This document shows, piece by piece, positions 13,701 through 24,999 of a stretch of DNA of 64,000 nucleotides. The stretch comes from Scolanthus callimorphus (Eukaryota > Cnidaria > Anthozoa > Actiniaria > Edwardsiidae): assembly GCA_033964015.1 (NCBI GenBank), contig CM066914.1:13383831-13447830 (forward strand), read 5' to 3'. The stretch's first letter is position 1, and each line of letters begins with the position of its first letter. The notes below the pieces were generated by a model. The model was not told the DNA's origin and ran no database searches. It saw nothing but the letters and a program-made list of their open reading frames with translations. The position numbers were made by a program, and so were the translations under genes.

Positions 13701-16700
13701 GATTTTTAACTTTACCTAAATCTCAACTCCTGCTTTCTAGAACTTGTTTCCCATGAGAAAACATGGGGGCAGAAACGAAAATATTTGTCCTTTTTATGGT
13801 TTTTAAGGGTAAGTTGTTGGTGTCACCTTTTTAAAACAAAGATGTCCTAGTCTAACCAAAACATTTCTCTTAGCTTAACTAGATGTAACTTTGGTAAATA
13901 GACAAACTGGTTTACTTTTTCATGAATGTGTTTTATACTGAATGTTAGTTTTAAAAATAGGACAGTGATAAAGACAGTGTCTTACTCTTAGTTCCAGATA
14001 ATACAAAACTTGTCATCAGGCCAACACCCTAGAGCTTGCTCAAATGATTCACACATTTTAACGTGCAAACCTTTGATCTAGTTGTGTAATTGGTGTTGAG
14101 TTCTAAATCTAAAAGTGTCAGATTTTGGAGCTCAGTTTTACCATAATAACTCCATGGTTTTACATTGGGCGTTACGCCATTCTTTTTTCCTATTTTTTTA
14201 TTCTACTTCTGTTTACTGTATAAAGATTTCTTCCAAATAATGAGATGCCCCATGTAGTATAAAGCAAACCAGCAACTTTTCAGCAACATTTATTTTGAAA
14301 AATAATGTAAAATAATACCCATTCGGTTTACCTTAGTTTCCATCCCAGGGATGGCTAGCGGAAGAACGAAAAATCTCAATGACCCGGGTGACACAACAAC
14401 GAAAAATGATCAATCCATATAGAGTCGTCGTTGTAATATTGCAAATTTCTTGCCAAATTCTCGATTAGGGATTACGTTTTCCGTATGATAAAGCTGTTTT
14501 AATCTACTCGTCAATTTTTCTGTGGCAATAAACTAGTGAGAAGGTTTAGAATGTCAAGAAATGTCCTGGCGGCAGAGGTCTGTGTAATGCCTTCTAATCC
14601 GTATGCTTTCATGGGACGTTGTCTCTACATTTCCCTTTTTCTTGACTCTAAGCTAAATTACATTCAGATTTCTACAAGAGAATTTGCCAAGAAAAGCAAA
14701 TATATGTACCAACAATATCCCTAACTAGGTTTGTCAAGATATTATGGATGTATTTGAGCAAGAACCATTTTGACTTCCAAATCACCTCAAATAAGTGATT
14801 TTGTGTCAAAAGCTTTTTCATTGAATGTTTGTTTCTCGTCTTTTTCACTTCACTAAAGAAATAGCCTAGGGTAAAACTAACTTAAACTCAAAGGCAATAA
14901 AAGAAATATTTTCAATGAAGCTACTAGGATATGTTTATAATATTTTCTCATCCCTTAGCAGAATTTCAAGTCATTCTTTATTGATCAGTTGTGACAAATC
15001 CCTTTACTGAATGCAACGTTTGTTGACCACTTTCACAAAAATATTCAATTTCCTAACCCCACAGAAGCGGATTCGTTTGCTAGTTGCGGTCAAATCTCGA
15101 CAAGGTAATCGAGTTTCTTGCTAACATAAGTGTTGACAGCTAAGATTTTAGCAAACACTAAAATTTCTTCAATAAAATAGAGAAACTTTGTTTGACAATG
15201 GTCTATAAAATCGACCAAGCCGAAAAACCCTCAGTTCATCTTCACAGTCACTAATATGAAAAAAGTCAAAGAAAAATACACGAGTAGGCTTCAGTGAGTC
15301 TGCTTATCCCAACTTCCTTGCTTTTGCGCCGATTTGAATTTGTTTCTGGTAAAAATGTTTGAATAAAATACTACTTGAAACGTTTCTTAATGGTAAGGAG
15401 GGCCTGCAAAGCCTCGACCAGCAGGAGGAGTGTTATTTTGTGACGGTGAAAAAGGGAGACTAAAAACTACAACAGCCGAAGTGGTTGTTGTCCGAGTCAA
15501 TACAATACTAGTCCACTGATATTGTGAATCACTATGAACAAGATGGCATGAGCTAACAGTTTAGCGAAAGCTCTGATGGTTGATTGTGTACCAAGAATGA
15601 CTTGCAGTCCTAGAGGACACCAGTTAACAGCCTAACATGCAAATATTTAACCCATCATGTCCTCCCGAGTGTTTGAAGTCAGCTACTGTAAACGGGCAAT
15701 GTTGTCGCTTGTTTTCAGTTGTATTACTGAGTAAAGAAGGCTTAAACAAATGTTTTCTGAATTTTTCTATATTAGTAAAAACAACACAGCCCCTACTATA
15801 AAGAGACTCGCTAAACTAGACCGGCAAACATCACAGCTTCCTACTTCCCAAATACATTTCTCAAACCTCTCTCGCACGTTTTGCTCACAGAAAAGTTTAG
15901 AGCAGTTTTCAAGACACATGAGGCATTGCTCTGTGCTTTCCTTTGCTTGTAATAAATTGCTGGAGCTTACTAAATGGAGGAGAAAGCCGGAACTTTCACT
16001 GAGTCACGAATTGCTTTTACCGACGCTAGCAACTGCACAATGTTTGGTATTGCAATCGGAAATTCTTCGTTTATCTGGAGGACCTTGCTGACAGCCTGCA
16101 ATTACGTTTATTGCTGCACAACACACGCCTAGCTCTCAAACCTCCACTCTTCATGATCACTTGGTCGCATTTCTACATTTCCTGTACTAAACTTAGAAAC
16201 TTCCTTCCTGGCTCTGTAAAGACTACCATGTATTCGCTTTAGAGACAATCCGACACCGTTACTGCACACGCCTAAGAGCTTGAAATGTTGTTACAGGCGT
16301 ACATTGGGATTCCAAAGATAGAGCTCTACAAAATTCCAACATGTTTTCAGATCTACGTGGGTGGGCTATAAAGCTATTTACTCTTAGTAGATGCACTCGC
16401 GTGGCGCGCTTAGCAATTGCAAGTATACTGCCATCATAGTCAGCTTAAGGAATGCTTTAATAAGAGTTTAGAGCTCGTTGACAAAGTCCGGAGTAATTAT
16501 GGCCTCCAGTAAGAGCGATATACTGCCCTTCTATAGGGGGCTGCTTTGTAAATATGGTTGCAAGGTCGGAGAACTTTGCTATGCTAACTGAGTTTTCCGC
16601 TAGGTTGTTGAAAGGTATCACGGTTTTGCATTTCAAATAGCTTGCTTTTGTACACTTCACAGTCTTAAAAGTAAATGATGGCAAACACTGAATGTTGATA

Positions 16701-17236
16701 ACATCGAATAAACACCAAGAAAAGGAATATCACTCAGATTTGTTGCGCTCCAAAAATCCTTCGTACCACCAGACAACAACCTTGTTGCTGTAACATATAC
16801 TGAAATCATAGGAAATCACGGATGCTATGCGATACCCTAATTTTCCTGAAATCGCAGAATTCTTAAAGTTCCCGATAACAGGAAAAATATAAAAATAACA
16901 CAAACTAGTGACACAAGACAGCCCTGTCGGAAGGTGAAGATAACACAGCGAAAGAGATGTATATCTTGAAAGCTCTAAGAAATTGGCCCGCTCGATTTTC
17001 CGGAGCGGAGCTCAAGTTAATTTGAAAGGTTGAGCCGATCTAGCGGCTTCCTTGCCCTCCAACTGAGTGGTTTTAGATCACAGCAATAAAACTCACGAGC
17101 CTTGAGATAAGTTTTGGAGCGATATTTCCGCCCGGTCCTATCGGATTATCAAGACGTTTTGGGAGGAGGCAAGGTCAAAAATCGAAATAAGTTTCAGAAT
17201 TACAGCCGAGTTTTTGTGTGTGGTACTTCCTAATTC
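4740..17236. other. 12.5 kb with no recognised gene
   Basis: AT-rich sequence. Open frames are short, start at non-ATG codons or lack recognisable motifs. No long inverted or tandem repeat was noticed. It may hold distal regulation for FoxA, which would need cross-species conservation to show. Confidence 0.5.
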
Positions 17237-17239
17237 TAA

Positions 17240-17686
17240 GGGACCGGTCATTATTTATGTGCGGGGGTGGGGGGGAGAAATCATGGGGTGGGTCAGGTCG
17301 ATTTTTTTGAAAGAAAGGGGGTGGGTCAAAAGAGAATTTCACGATGGTTGGGGGTGGGTCAATGCGTGTTTCAAAAGAATCACACTCACTACAATGCATT
17401 TGACAGTTCATAAGTTTATGCACTGCTGAAAATACAATATTAAACACAACAATAATAGAAGTGGCCGTAGAGTGGGGCACTGGTCCACAAGATATTCTGA
17501 TTTCATTCCGTGATATATAGAGGTATATATTTAAGGAGGCTGGGGGTGGGTCACTGCAAATATAAAGTTATATGGGGGTGGGTTAAGATTGAACTAATGA
17601 ACTTAAAGGGGTGGGTCACGTGTTTTATTTAACGCTAAAACAAAAAAAATCCCCCCCACCCCCGCACATAAATAATGACCGGTCCC
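17240..17686. mobile_element. Harbinger-like miniature transposon with G-rich internal repeats
   Basis: 447 bp flanked by TAA on both sides (17237-17239, 17687-17689). The termini are inverted repeats of about 37 bp starting GGGACCGGTCATTATTTATG. A 3-bp TAA/TTA duplication with GGG-starting termini fits PIF/Harbinger. Inside are six copies of GGGGTGGGTCA (one with TTA), all on the plus strand, in two groups of three: 17285, 17318, 17351 and 17543, 17575, 17608, each 32-33 bp apart. No transposase frame, so it is non-autonomous. The G runs could form quadruplexes. Confidence 0.85.
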
Positions 17687-17689
17687 TAA

Positions 17690-20235
17690 CTTACGAAATT
17701 ATTTCTAGCTATATTATCTATTTATTCTGCTTGTAGGATTGCTTAGTGGTTGTGAAGCTATTTGATGAATAAAGTAAAAACACACTCTCCTAACCTGGTC
17801 AGTCTTGTAAGTGGTGTTTTATTGGACACTGATGCCCCTATGATATTCAAGGTTGCATTTTCTGCCTTTCTCCTTTCTCCTGCCTTCTGCCGAATGCTTT
17901 CCCGATTGTTACAGCCTTATCATTACTGTAGGGCAGGAAAACACACAAAAGCGGGTACTCCACGTTGACTTTTATTACTAAAACTAAAGTAAGCAGTGGT
18001 GATTTTTACATAGCCCCAATTATGACTCGTGTACACTAAGAGAAACATGACAAAGAACGCATTGTCCAAAAAAATCTACATAAACTTGATTTACTTTTCC
18101 GACTTCTTGAATTCCTTTAAAACCAAGAACAAATCGTCAAATAATCTCAAGTTTCGGCTTAGTGACTCATTTCTTTTGGACCTCATTCGGTGTCTTTGAT
18201 GTAAACAGTGAAATGGCGGTGATTTCAATGAAACATGTTTACAACAAGTTGAGAATTTTTGCGTTGTCCCTACAAGAGATCTAGCCGATTTTGGAAAGCT
18301 TTTACCAGAAATGTTACTCGTTCTAGTGGCTTTTCGGACTAGAAAATGCATGTTTAGAAAGCAAACCGCAGTTGGTAGATTGATAAGGAATTTTAGATAC
18401 ACGCGCGCCGGTTAGGATCTTTCCGGATAGTTGAGCGTACAGCTTGCCCGCCGCTCTGATCTGCCGTACCCTTGATAACAAGGTTTTGATCTAATAGCTC
18501 TCAGGCGCAGCGGAATTACAGACGTGGCAATGAATAAAAAGTCCCTTCTAGCGTTCCTATATGCACTGAGAAATCTTCAAAGTACTCTCTAATTGTTAAG
18601 ACCTTAGACAATCGTTGAATGTGGTTTAGTGCAGTCCTGATTGTGCCGCCATGTTGTCTTTATGGGTCAAGAACTGCAAAGGATGGCAACCTTTGCCGTG
18701 TTGTGTCGTGTCTTTACAAAAGGCATGAAGAAGCTACTGAAAAGCGAAATTCCGCGTGAAGTGTTAAGTTTTTGTTTCGTAAAATTAACGAAAGAAGCCG
18801 CTTTGTGTGGTTTCATTGAAATGCTCATCAAATTCTAATAGTCGACCACATTCTAAAACCCCTTAAAGCGCCGAGCCGTTTCAAAATTGGATGAAATTAT
18901 AGATTTCAACAAAAGCGTTGGAAACTCGATAGTTATCGTGTGTTCAATTTGGCCAAAGTTACTTCTAATCCACTTACATTACACAAGTCATTCCAGCAAC
19001 AATCCCACGAGCCACAATGGTTTTTCGACCACAACTGGAAATTACAAACCTGCTTGACTATAACTGACAACTCTTCTAATGAGTTGGTAGCTTCTTGTCG
19101 ATTTCGCTCGAAAAAGGACGTAGAACGTGTGAATCAAAAGGCAACCGCTGCTGTGAGAATTCAAAGAACTTTCTGCCAGCCGCGCCGAACGGCAAGGCCG
19201 CTATAGAGTCATTCTATAGAACTAAAATGTGTTAAATGCATTTAAGAACTTGAATACCTCGAGCTGTGAGCCGACACACCATTCTTTGGTCCTTGTACCG
19301 CCCAAATTAGACGCCCCGAGCGGTATTTTGGAAGAAGAACGAGAAAATATTCTCCGCGCTTCGAGATTACCTCCAATAACTCGCAATCAATGAGAGCGCG
19401 CACTTTCTAGGTAATAGTTTGTGGGTGGTACTCCCTGTGTATACAGTACGGTGTTTGAACTAACAAGTCCAATGCCCGATTTTAAGAAATTTGATCTCCA
19501 AGAAGAGTACATTTCCAAACACAGGTTGCAAAGTTTGCCGAAGATTGTGTTTTTGACTGTGTGGATTGTCATGATGGCAGTGAATGTTTATACTGGTTGA
19601 TCTCAATTGTCGTGTCTGTAGTCGAGTTTTTGTAACCTTAACCATTACATGGTTTATGGCGGGGAAGCGAGAAGACGAGCTTTCAACACTTCGCGCTTAA
19701 TTTGCGCTGCGCGCTTTGTATACTTTGTGACTAAATGCCTTGGGTCACCCTGTCACATATCGTAAAGAGTTAAACCTACTAGTACAAACGACCTGAGGCT
19801 AGCGATAGAATTTACGATTTCTGAGTTAGCTGTAAAAGAACTCGACACGCGCTGGGAGGCCTTTTCGCACCCTTCTTCAATGAAATTACTTCAAATAGGA
19901 CCCCGCGGCGGATCCTTGAAGTGTAATACCTCGCATCGGCACGAGAGCGCGCGCGTTTGCGCCATCACGCCTCCAACTCACGGCTTATATTCTCAAGCTG
20001 TCTGTAGCGCGCTCTAAATTTCCTCTCTGTTTGCCGAAGCGGTCGTAAGAAATGCCTATCGAGTGATTATAAAATGTTTAATTTTTAGCTGTGGTTGGCG
20101 CCCGGTACTCCATTACTAATGCGCTTAGGTTAACAGTTTGACAAAGGCTTAACTAAAAACTAGTAGAGCAACAAACACACCGTCGCAAACTTCTTCAACT
20201 ATTCATCAATGACAACCAAATTGATTCGTTAAAAA
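17690..20235. other. Gene-free stretch downstream of FoxA
   Basis: No supported gene, repeat or RNA. Short open frames on both strands lack motifs. G+C-rich patches near 18400-18480 and 19850-20000 are unexplained. Confidence 0.45.
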
Positions 20236-20241
20236 TTTATT
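20236..20241 (-). terminator. Candidate FoxA polyadenylation signal
   Basis: An AATAAA hexamer on the minus strand, about 580 bases after the FoxA stop codon. The intervening 3' region is very AT-rich, as expected of a 3' UTR. It is the best signal I noticed downstream of the gene, but a single hexamer is weak proof. Confidence 0.35.
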
Positions 20242-20822
20242 CTTCAAGTTCTGACAAACTTTGGGCATATCTGTAAATTTACAAAACCTTCCCTTGCTTG
20301 TCTAATATAAATAAGTAACAGCACATTAAATAGAGGTCTGTCATGTTAACAAACCGCTCTGTAATATATGTCAGGCCTTTCACGGGTATAGCGGTCCGAA
20401 TAAACTACGCCGAGAAATGCTAAGTGAACGGAATCCCAACAACACAACGAATGTTAACATAGGAGTTGACTAACCTAATGATCACTGACTTCGATAATTC
20501 AATTTCAAAATATTTTGATTTGGTAGATTTGCTTTCTTCAAAATACTCTTTAATCGCTTGAAAACTTTTCTCTAAACTTATATCAACATATTCTATTTTA
20601 CAATTTGTTTAAATTGTTCGACTTTTAATAATTTTTTCTTTGCAGTTCAATTTCTAAAGCTTTGTGAATCTCAAAACTGGATCAATATAATCATTTCAAG
20701 CGTCGTGTACATAGTTCGGCAGCGAGCGCGAATTTTGGTGTCGCTGCAATATTTATATATACAAGTGGTTGATATACAGTGCTCTGCTAAAGTGAACTAT
20801 ATTCCAGAGTCTATTGCTTGCT

Positions 20823-21698
20823 TCATGAGAGGTTTGATATGCCGGCTATCCCGGTACAGCTAGATGGCGTAAACACGCAGCCTTGGTAGTAAGGACTGGA
20901 CTCTGTGCTGATCGGAGGCGATTCGTAGGCGGATTTGGGGAGTCCTAACGAGCCCATAGACTGTAACGCGGAGGGATGATAGGGACTGAAGTGCATTGGG
21001 TCATACCCTCGCAACTCCGCTTCGTGATCTTGCGCGATAATGTTCTTGATAGCGAATGGGTGGTTGAATGACTTGTTCATAGGCATACCAGCCATCCCCA
21101 TCGCAGCCATACCGCCCATGTGCCCCATTCCCATGGCTGTCCCATACGGCGACGGAGCCAGAAAACTCGGAGTTCCAAGTGAGCGCGGTTGCGCTACCTT
21201 GGCGATGCTCTGCACGCTGACTTGATTATGGGTCATGGTACTTGCCTTAGCGAGATGACTCAAATCCGGTTTCTTCTCGGCTTTAAACCGTTTTTGCCTC
21301 CGTAAATAGCAGCCATTCTCGAACATGTTACCACAATCTGGGTGCAGGGTCCAATAACTGCCCTTTCCTGGCCTGTCAGGCGAACGCGGGACCTTCACGA
21401 AGCAATCATTGAACGATAAACTGTGTCGTATGGAGTTCTGCCAGCGTTGTTGGTTTTGCCTGTAGTACGGAAACAAGTCCATGATAAACTGATAGATCTC
21501 GCTGAGTGTAAGCATCTTGTTGGGGCTCTGTTGTATAGCCATGGTAATCAGCGAGATGTATGAGTACGGAGGCTTAGCGTGAGTGTAGCTTCGCCGGTAA
21601 GCCTTCTCCTTCTCTTTAGTCTTCTTCATGTCGTGCGGATTCTGCGTGGGGTCCTGCATGGCTGCCCCGGGCACCCCTGTGTGCTCCATCATCTCCAT
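20823..21698 (-). CDS. FoxA: FoxA-class forkhead transcription factor, single exon
   Basis: A complete 291-residue frame from ATG to TGA with no intron. It encodes a nuclear DNA-binding protein of the FoxA (HNF3/fork head) class, known for endoderm, pharynx and axial patterning in animals. Residues about 40-139 are the forkhead domain, opening with [14 protein letters not shown] and carrying the recognition helix [15 protein letters not shown] at 86-100. Two class-specific C-terminal motifs are visible: HPFAIKNII at 213-221 (FoxA conserved region II) and YYQG at 270-273 (region III). Between them is a Gly/Met/Ala-rich stretch (188-208). The short N terminus is charged and Lys-rich just before the domain. 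The chosen ATG is followed by another at codon 3 (MEMM), as I recall for sea anemone FoxA, and the length is similar. G+C rises well above the flanks. It stands alone in a gene-poor region. Family assignment is very secure; assignment to FoxA rather than FoxB or FoxC rests on the two C-terminal motifs. Confidence 0.97.
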   Translation of the reverse strand: MEMMEHTGVPGAAMQDPTQNPHDMKKTKEKEKAYRRSYTHAKPPYSYISLITMAIQQSPNKMLTLSEIYQFIMDLFPYYRQNQQRWQNSIRHSLSFNDCFVKVPRSPDRPGKGSYWTLHPDCGNMFENGCYLRRQKRFKAEKKPDLSHLAKASTMTHNQVSVQSIAKVAQPRSLGTPSFLAPSPYGTAMGMGHMGGMAAMGMAGMPMNKSFNHPFAIKNIIAQDHEAELRGYDPMHFSPYHPSALQSMGSLGLPKSAYESPPISTESSPYYQGCVFTPSSCTGIAGISNLS

Positions 21699-21794
21699 CT
21701 CGATATTTCTGTATTGCGGATCCAGTTTGGCGGTTGTTCGGTGACCTTGCTCTGCGCGTCTGATGTGTTATGATGTGTGAGTCCGTTCGCTCTG

Positions 21795-21840
21795 CTGAGT
21801 AGTGCAGATTACCTCCTACGAATAAAAGAGTTTTATTTTT
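21795..21840 (-). promoter_or_regulatory. Possible FoxA core promoter
   Basis: About 130 bases upstream of the FoxA ATG, read on the minus strand, there is an AATAAAACTC TATA-like stretch (21829-21838), followed about 30 bases later by a CTCAG initiator-like sequence near 21798. Spacing and orientation suit a short 5' leader. AT-rich TATA-like words are common here, so this is a weak inference. Confidence 0.25.
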
Positions 21841-24560
21841 AGTGACAGCGCGTCAACAAGCCCTCCGTGACATCAAAATAAGCCCCTCCCCCTCTATTGT
21901 CCGCCGGGAAGGGTTTCGGCTCGCTTCGTCGTTTGTTTGCAATCAGGCCTTTGTAGGTACGGCCGGGGAAACCATTTTATTAAAAATCACCCCAACCATT
22001 ACCATACGTCCATCATAGAGGCTTACAAACAAATTGCCGTTTCATAATTCATGAGCAAATATAATTATTTCGATAGGACCCTTTATAGTTTCGTCCTATC
22101 TCCAATCCCCAATGTCAACAGAAAACAGGGCTTACAACTTTATCCCGCTTCAGGTAATATAGCGTGTGAGATAGCTAGGCGCTGATAACTCGTAGCACAG
22201 GAAGGGTACAGATAGCCACAAATCGCGCGCACCACTTCAGAAAATGCTCTTAAAAGCAAACTCATTTATTTAACGCCGAACTTATCAGGTCTTGACGTCA
22301 AGGCTTGCCCCGCTCCAGTCGAGTTGAAGCACTTTTAGCATTCTTGTGGAGTTGAGCTGTAACCTGGGCCTTGACACAACTACCGTAATACCGATTAGCA
22401 TTACAAATGCAAGTAAAACATCACAAACAAAAGCTATTACAGCGGCAAATTCGGTTGCTCTTCTTTCTCTGAGTGCTTTGCGCTGTGTCCGGCTTTTAGC
22501 AGGCTAAAACGCGATTCAAAAGTGTGTAAGGTGCACAAAAACAGGCACCTGCCAGAGAACCTCTCTGTATGGACAAAAATTCCCAAGTAATATTTCAATG
22601 CCGATTTACATCATTATTTGACCATTGTATGTTTTTATCTCGGGTTTACCACTCTTATTAGGAGCTAGACGAGAAAACGCACCTTCGTAAAGCGACACAA
22701 AAACTTTTGAATTTCATTTAATGTAAGATAGCTAATAGATGTCACGGCCTTCGGGCCAGTGCGTAATTGATTACGACGGCCGCGTTAGAGGACCAGTCAC
22801 TTACATGTTCCTATTGCATTTGGGAACTCCGAAAAGTTCGCGGCAAATCCGCGCGTAAAAGTAACTCTAAAAACTGAACCGGCCACTGCGTGGGCCGCAC
22901 ACAGACATTGGATTTTTCAGAATCTTCTTTCTCATTTCCGGAAGCTACAGCAATTAATTAACAAATTTGGCGAACGTCAATCACTCGACAAAAGGCTATT
23001 TCCAGGTGTTTTCGATAGACAGCTGTAATATATTGTTTCTCTACAATAGTTAGGGACCGAATTCGCCTCGACCCATTTCCAAATGCACTAAGTCAGTTTG
23101 AGGTGGTTAAAACTCTGGGGTTTTTTTCTCTGTATAATGAGAATTCGAGGCAAATCTGAGCTATAATTAGGCTGCGCGGTACTTATTTATAAACTGCTCT
23201 TTTACTTGCACACACAGGAATTTTATATACCCCTCATACTGGGATCCAAAAACTCCCATGAAATTAGGGCCGTTTCTGTCTGTTGAAGTGAGCAATCGTA
23301 CCCCACATAGGAGGACGCGTATTGACATTCTAACTTATCGATGATCGACTCGTAAACACAAACTGTTTGTTAGCTGCTTGCAATCCGCCGTGTTGAAGAT
23401 ATCTTTTCTAAATGTTTGCGCCCCTCAGGGGAGAAAACAAATGTTAAAACAGTTAGCGCAACGGCCAGAAAAACTTGTAAACCACGCTAGATACTATTAT
23501 TGCTAATTTAACATATTTACAATCCAACGGAAAACAGTTTACATGTGATGAAAGGAGGCTCATTGTGAAATGTTTGCCGCAATTTCGATTTTATTACTCT
23601 AACGAAGTCTTACGGAAAAGCTTTTGTTTTTTGAAAGGAGATTACCGCTATTCTATTGTCGTGTTCGCGTACCAATAGTTGCTAAATAAAACGCGGTATA
23701 ACAAACTAAGCGAGGCCTAAGGAGAACAAGCCACCTCCAACCGCTCGGTATTAGAGCACCACCACTCGACATTTAGAAATTAGCCGAGATTACAGCAGCC
23801 TCACTCGCACTAGAAGTAAGGAGGATTGTTTTAATTGTGCGAATTATCTTAAACATTATTGGTTTTATTTTATGTGATTATTACTGAAGGGACGCCCAAG
23901 CCTTTCAAGAAATAAACCTCATTACCTCAGCCGCCTGGCTTTTGTATTGCAAAACCTCTTTTGTTTTTGCCAGATAAATAGGTGTAATTCTCTTTGGTTA
24001 AGGCGAAGAAAGAAAGAAACTTACTGCTAATATACTAAGACTTTTGTTCGAATTCAATAGGAAACAGCTTGTAGCTGGAGCGCTCTCGATAAATGGTCTC
24101 GCGCAGTTTTTGTCGAAGTTTCGCTAAAAATCCGACCACCTGCTTTGGGCCTTGGTTATGTGCGCGAAATTCTAGCGCTCCCTAAACACCTAGCTTCAAT
24201 AACCGCACGGGAAAACAAAGGTATTTTATAAATCACCTCATGCTCTTGTGCTTGTCTTAATTAAACCAAGAAAAAGATAAAGAACATCAGTTACATTTTA
24301 GAAAATATATTTTGTGATTTTGCAAGCATTCGTTGTTATCGTCCTAAAATTCAATAACTGTATAGATGCCTAGCGAGTTAGTTTTTGCCAATCGTTGCCA
24401 CGATAAGGGAAGTTAGCGCTGAAATAATCTTTCCCTCAGGTTTTTAATGCAATTTCTAGTCGTGTTATAACAAGAAAATAAGTCGCGATATTCAGGCCGC
24501 GCACGGAGCGCTTGAACCGACTCTCCGACAAGCCTTTAAGTAAACCGTCTATACTTTCAT
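21840..24560. other. FoxA upstream intergenic region
   Basis: No coding sequence. Homeodomain-type TAATTA words (around 22060-22070) and the forkhead pair at 23346-23375 are visible, which is what a developmental enhancer region could look like but not proof of one. Confidence 0.4.
23346..23375. promoter_or_regulatory. Paired forkhead-type motifs upstream of FoxA
   Basis: About 1.65 kb upstream of the FoxA ATG, a GTAAACA forkhead core (23352-23358) is followed within 12 bases by TGTTTGT in the opposite sense. FoxA proteins bind RTAAAYA sites and can autoregulate, so this is a plausible feedback element. Such 7-mers also occur by chance, so confidence is low. Confidence 0.2.
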
Positions 24561-24563
24561 ACG

Positions 24564-24995
24564 TTACTTGTTCAATAGACCAAATAAGAAAACCAAACTA
24601 GCCAGAACAGTGCTGTTTGAACTGCCGACTAAATATTTTTTCTTCCAAGCATACATATAAATATGATTATGACTTGCGCTAACACACGACTGATAACGAC
24701 GAGTCCCTCTGACCTCTTCTTTATCCACTGAAATAAAATGGAAACCATAATCACCGGAGCCAGTTTTGGGATTACTTAGAGTGAACTTTACACGCGAGTT
24801 AAAATATCTGTAAATATTCGTGTTGATTTCTGTCGTTAAATTAAACAATTTAAAGCGATGACAGTAGTAATCTTTAACGATGGACGCCGGTGGCTTGTGC
24901 ATATACTCGACAAGTGCCGAGGACAGTTCCACAGACCTGATCTTATCATAGTGCGCGAGGAGGCCTTCGCGGTTTACAGCAGTTTTTGCGCGCAT
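24564..24995 (-). CDS. Unrecognised small open frame, 143 codons
   Basis: A true ATG start (MRAKTAVNREGLLAHYDKIR) and balanced composition, ending in a hydrophobic C-terminal run (STVLASLVFLFGLL, residues about 127-140) that could be a tail anchor. Same strand as FoxA and about 2.9 kb upstream of it. No homology recognised and no clear splice sites or polyadenylation signal, so chance is quite possible. Confidence 0.2.
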   Translation of the reverse strand: MRAKTAVNREGLLAHYDKIRSVELSSALVEYMHKPPASIVKDYYCHRFKLFNLTTEINTNIYRYFNSRVKFTLSNPKTGSGDYGFHFISVDKEEVRGTRRYQSCVSASHNHIYMYAWKKKYLVGSSNSTVLASLVFLFGLLNK

Positions 24996-24999
24996 CTTA

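Noticed and set aside
17175..17480. Pro-rich 101-codon minus frame
   Set aside because: The prolines are the reverse reading of the GGGGTGGG repeats of the miniature transposon.
21040..21225. Plus-strand frame within FoxA
   Set aside because: Antisense to the FoxA Gly/Met-rich region; no independent evidence.
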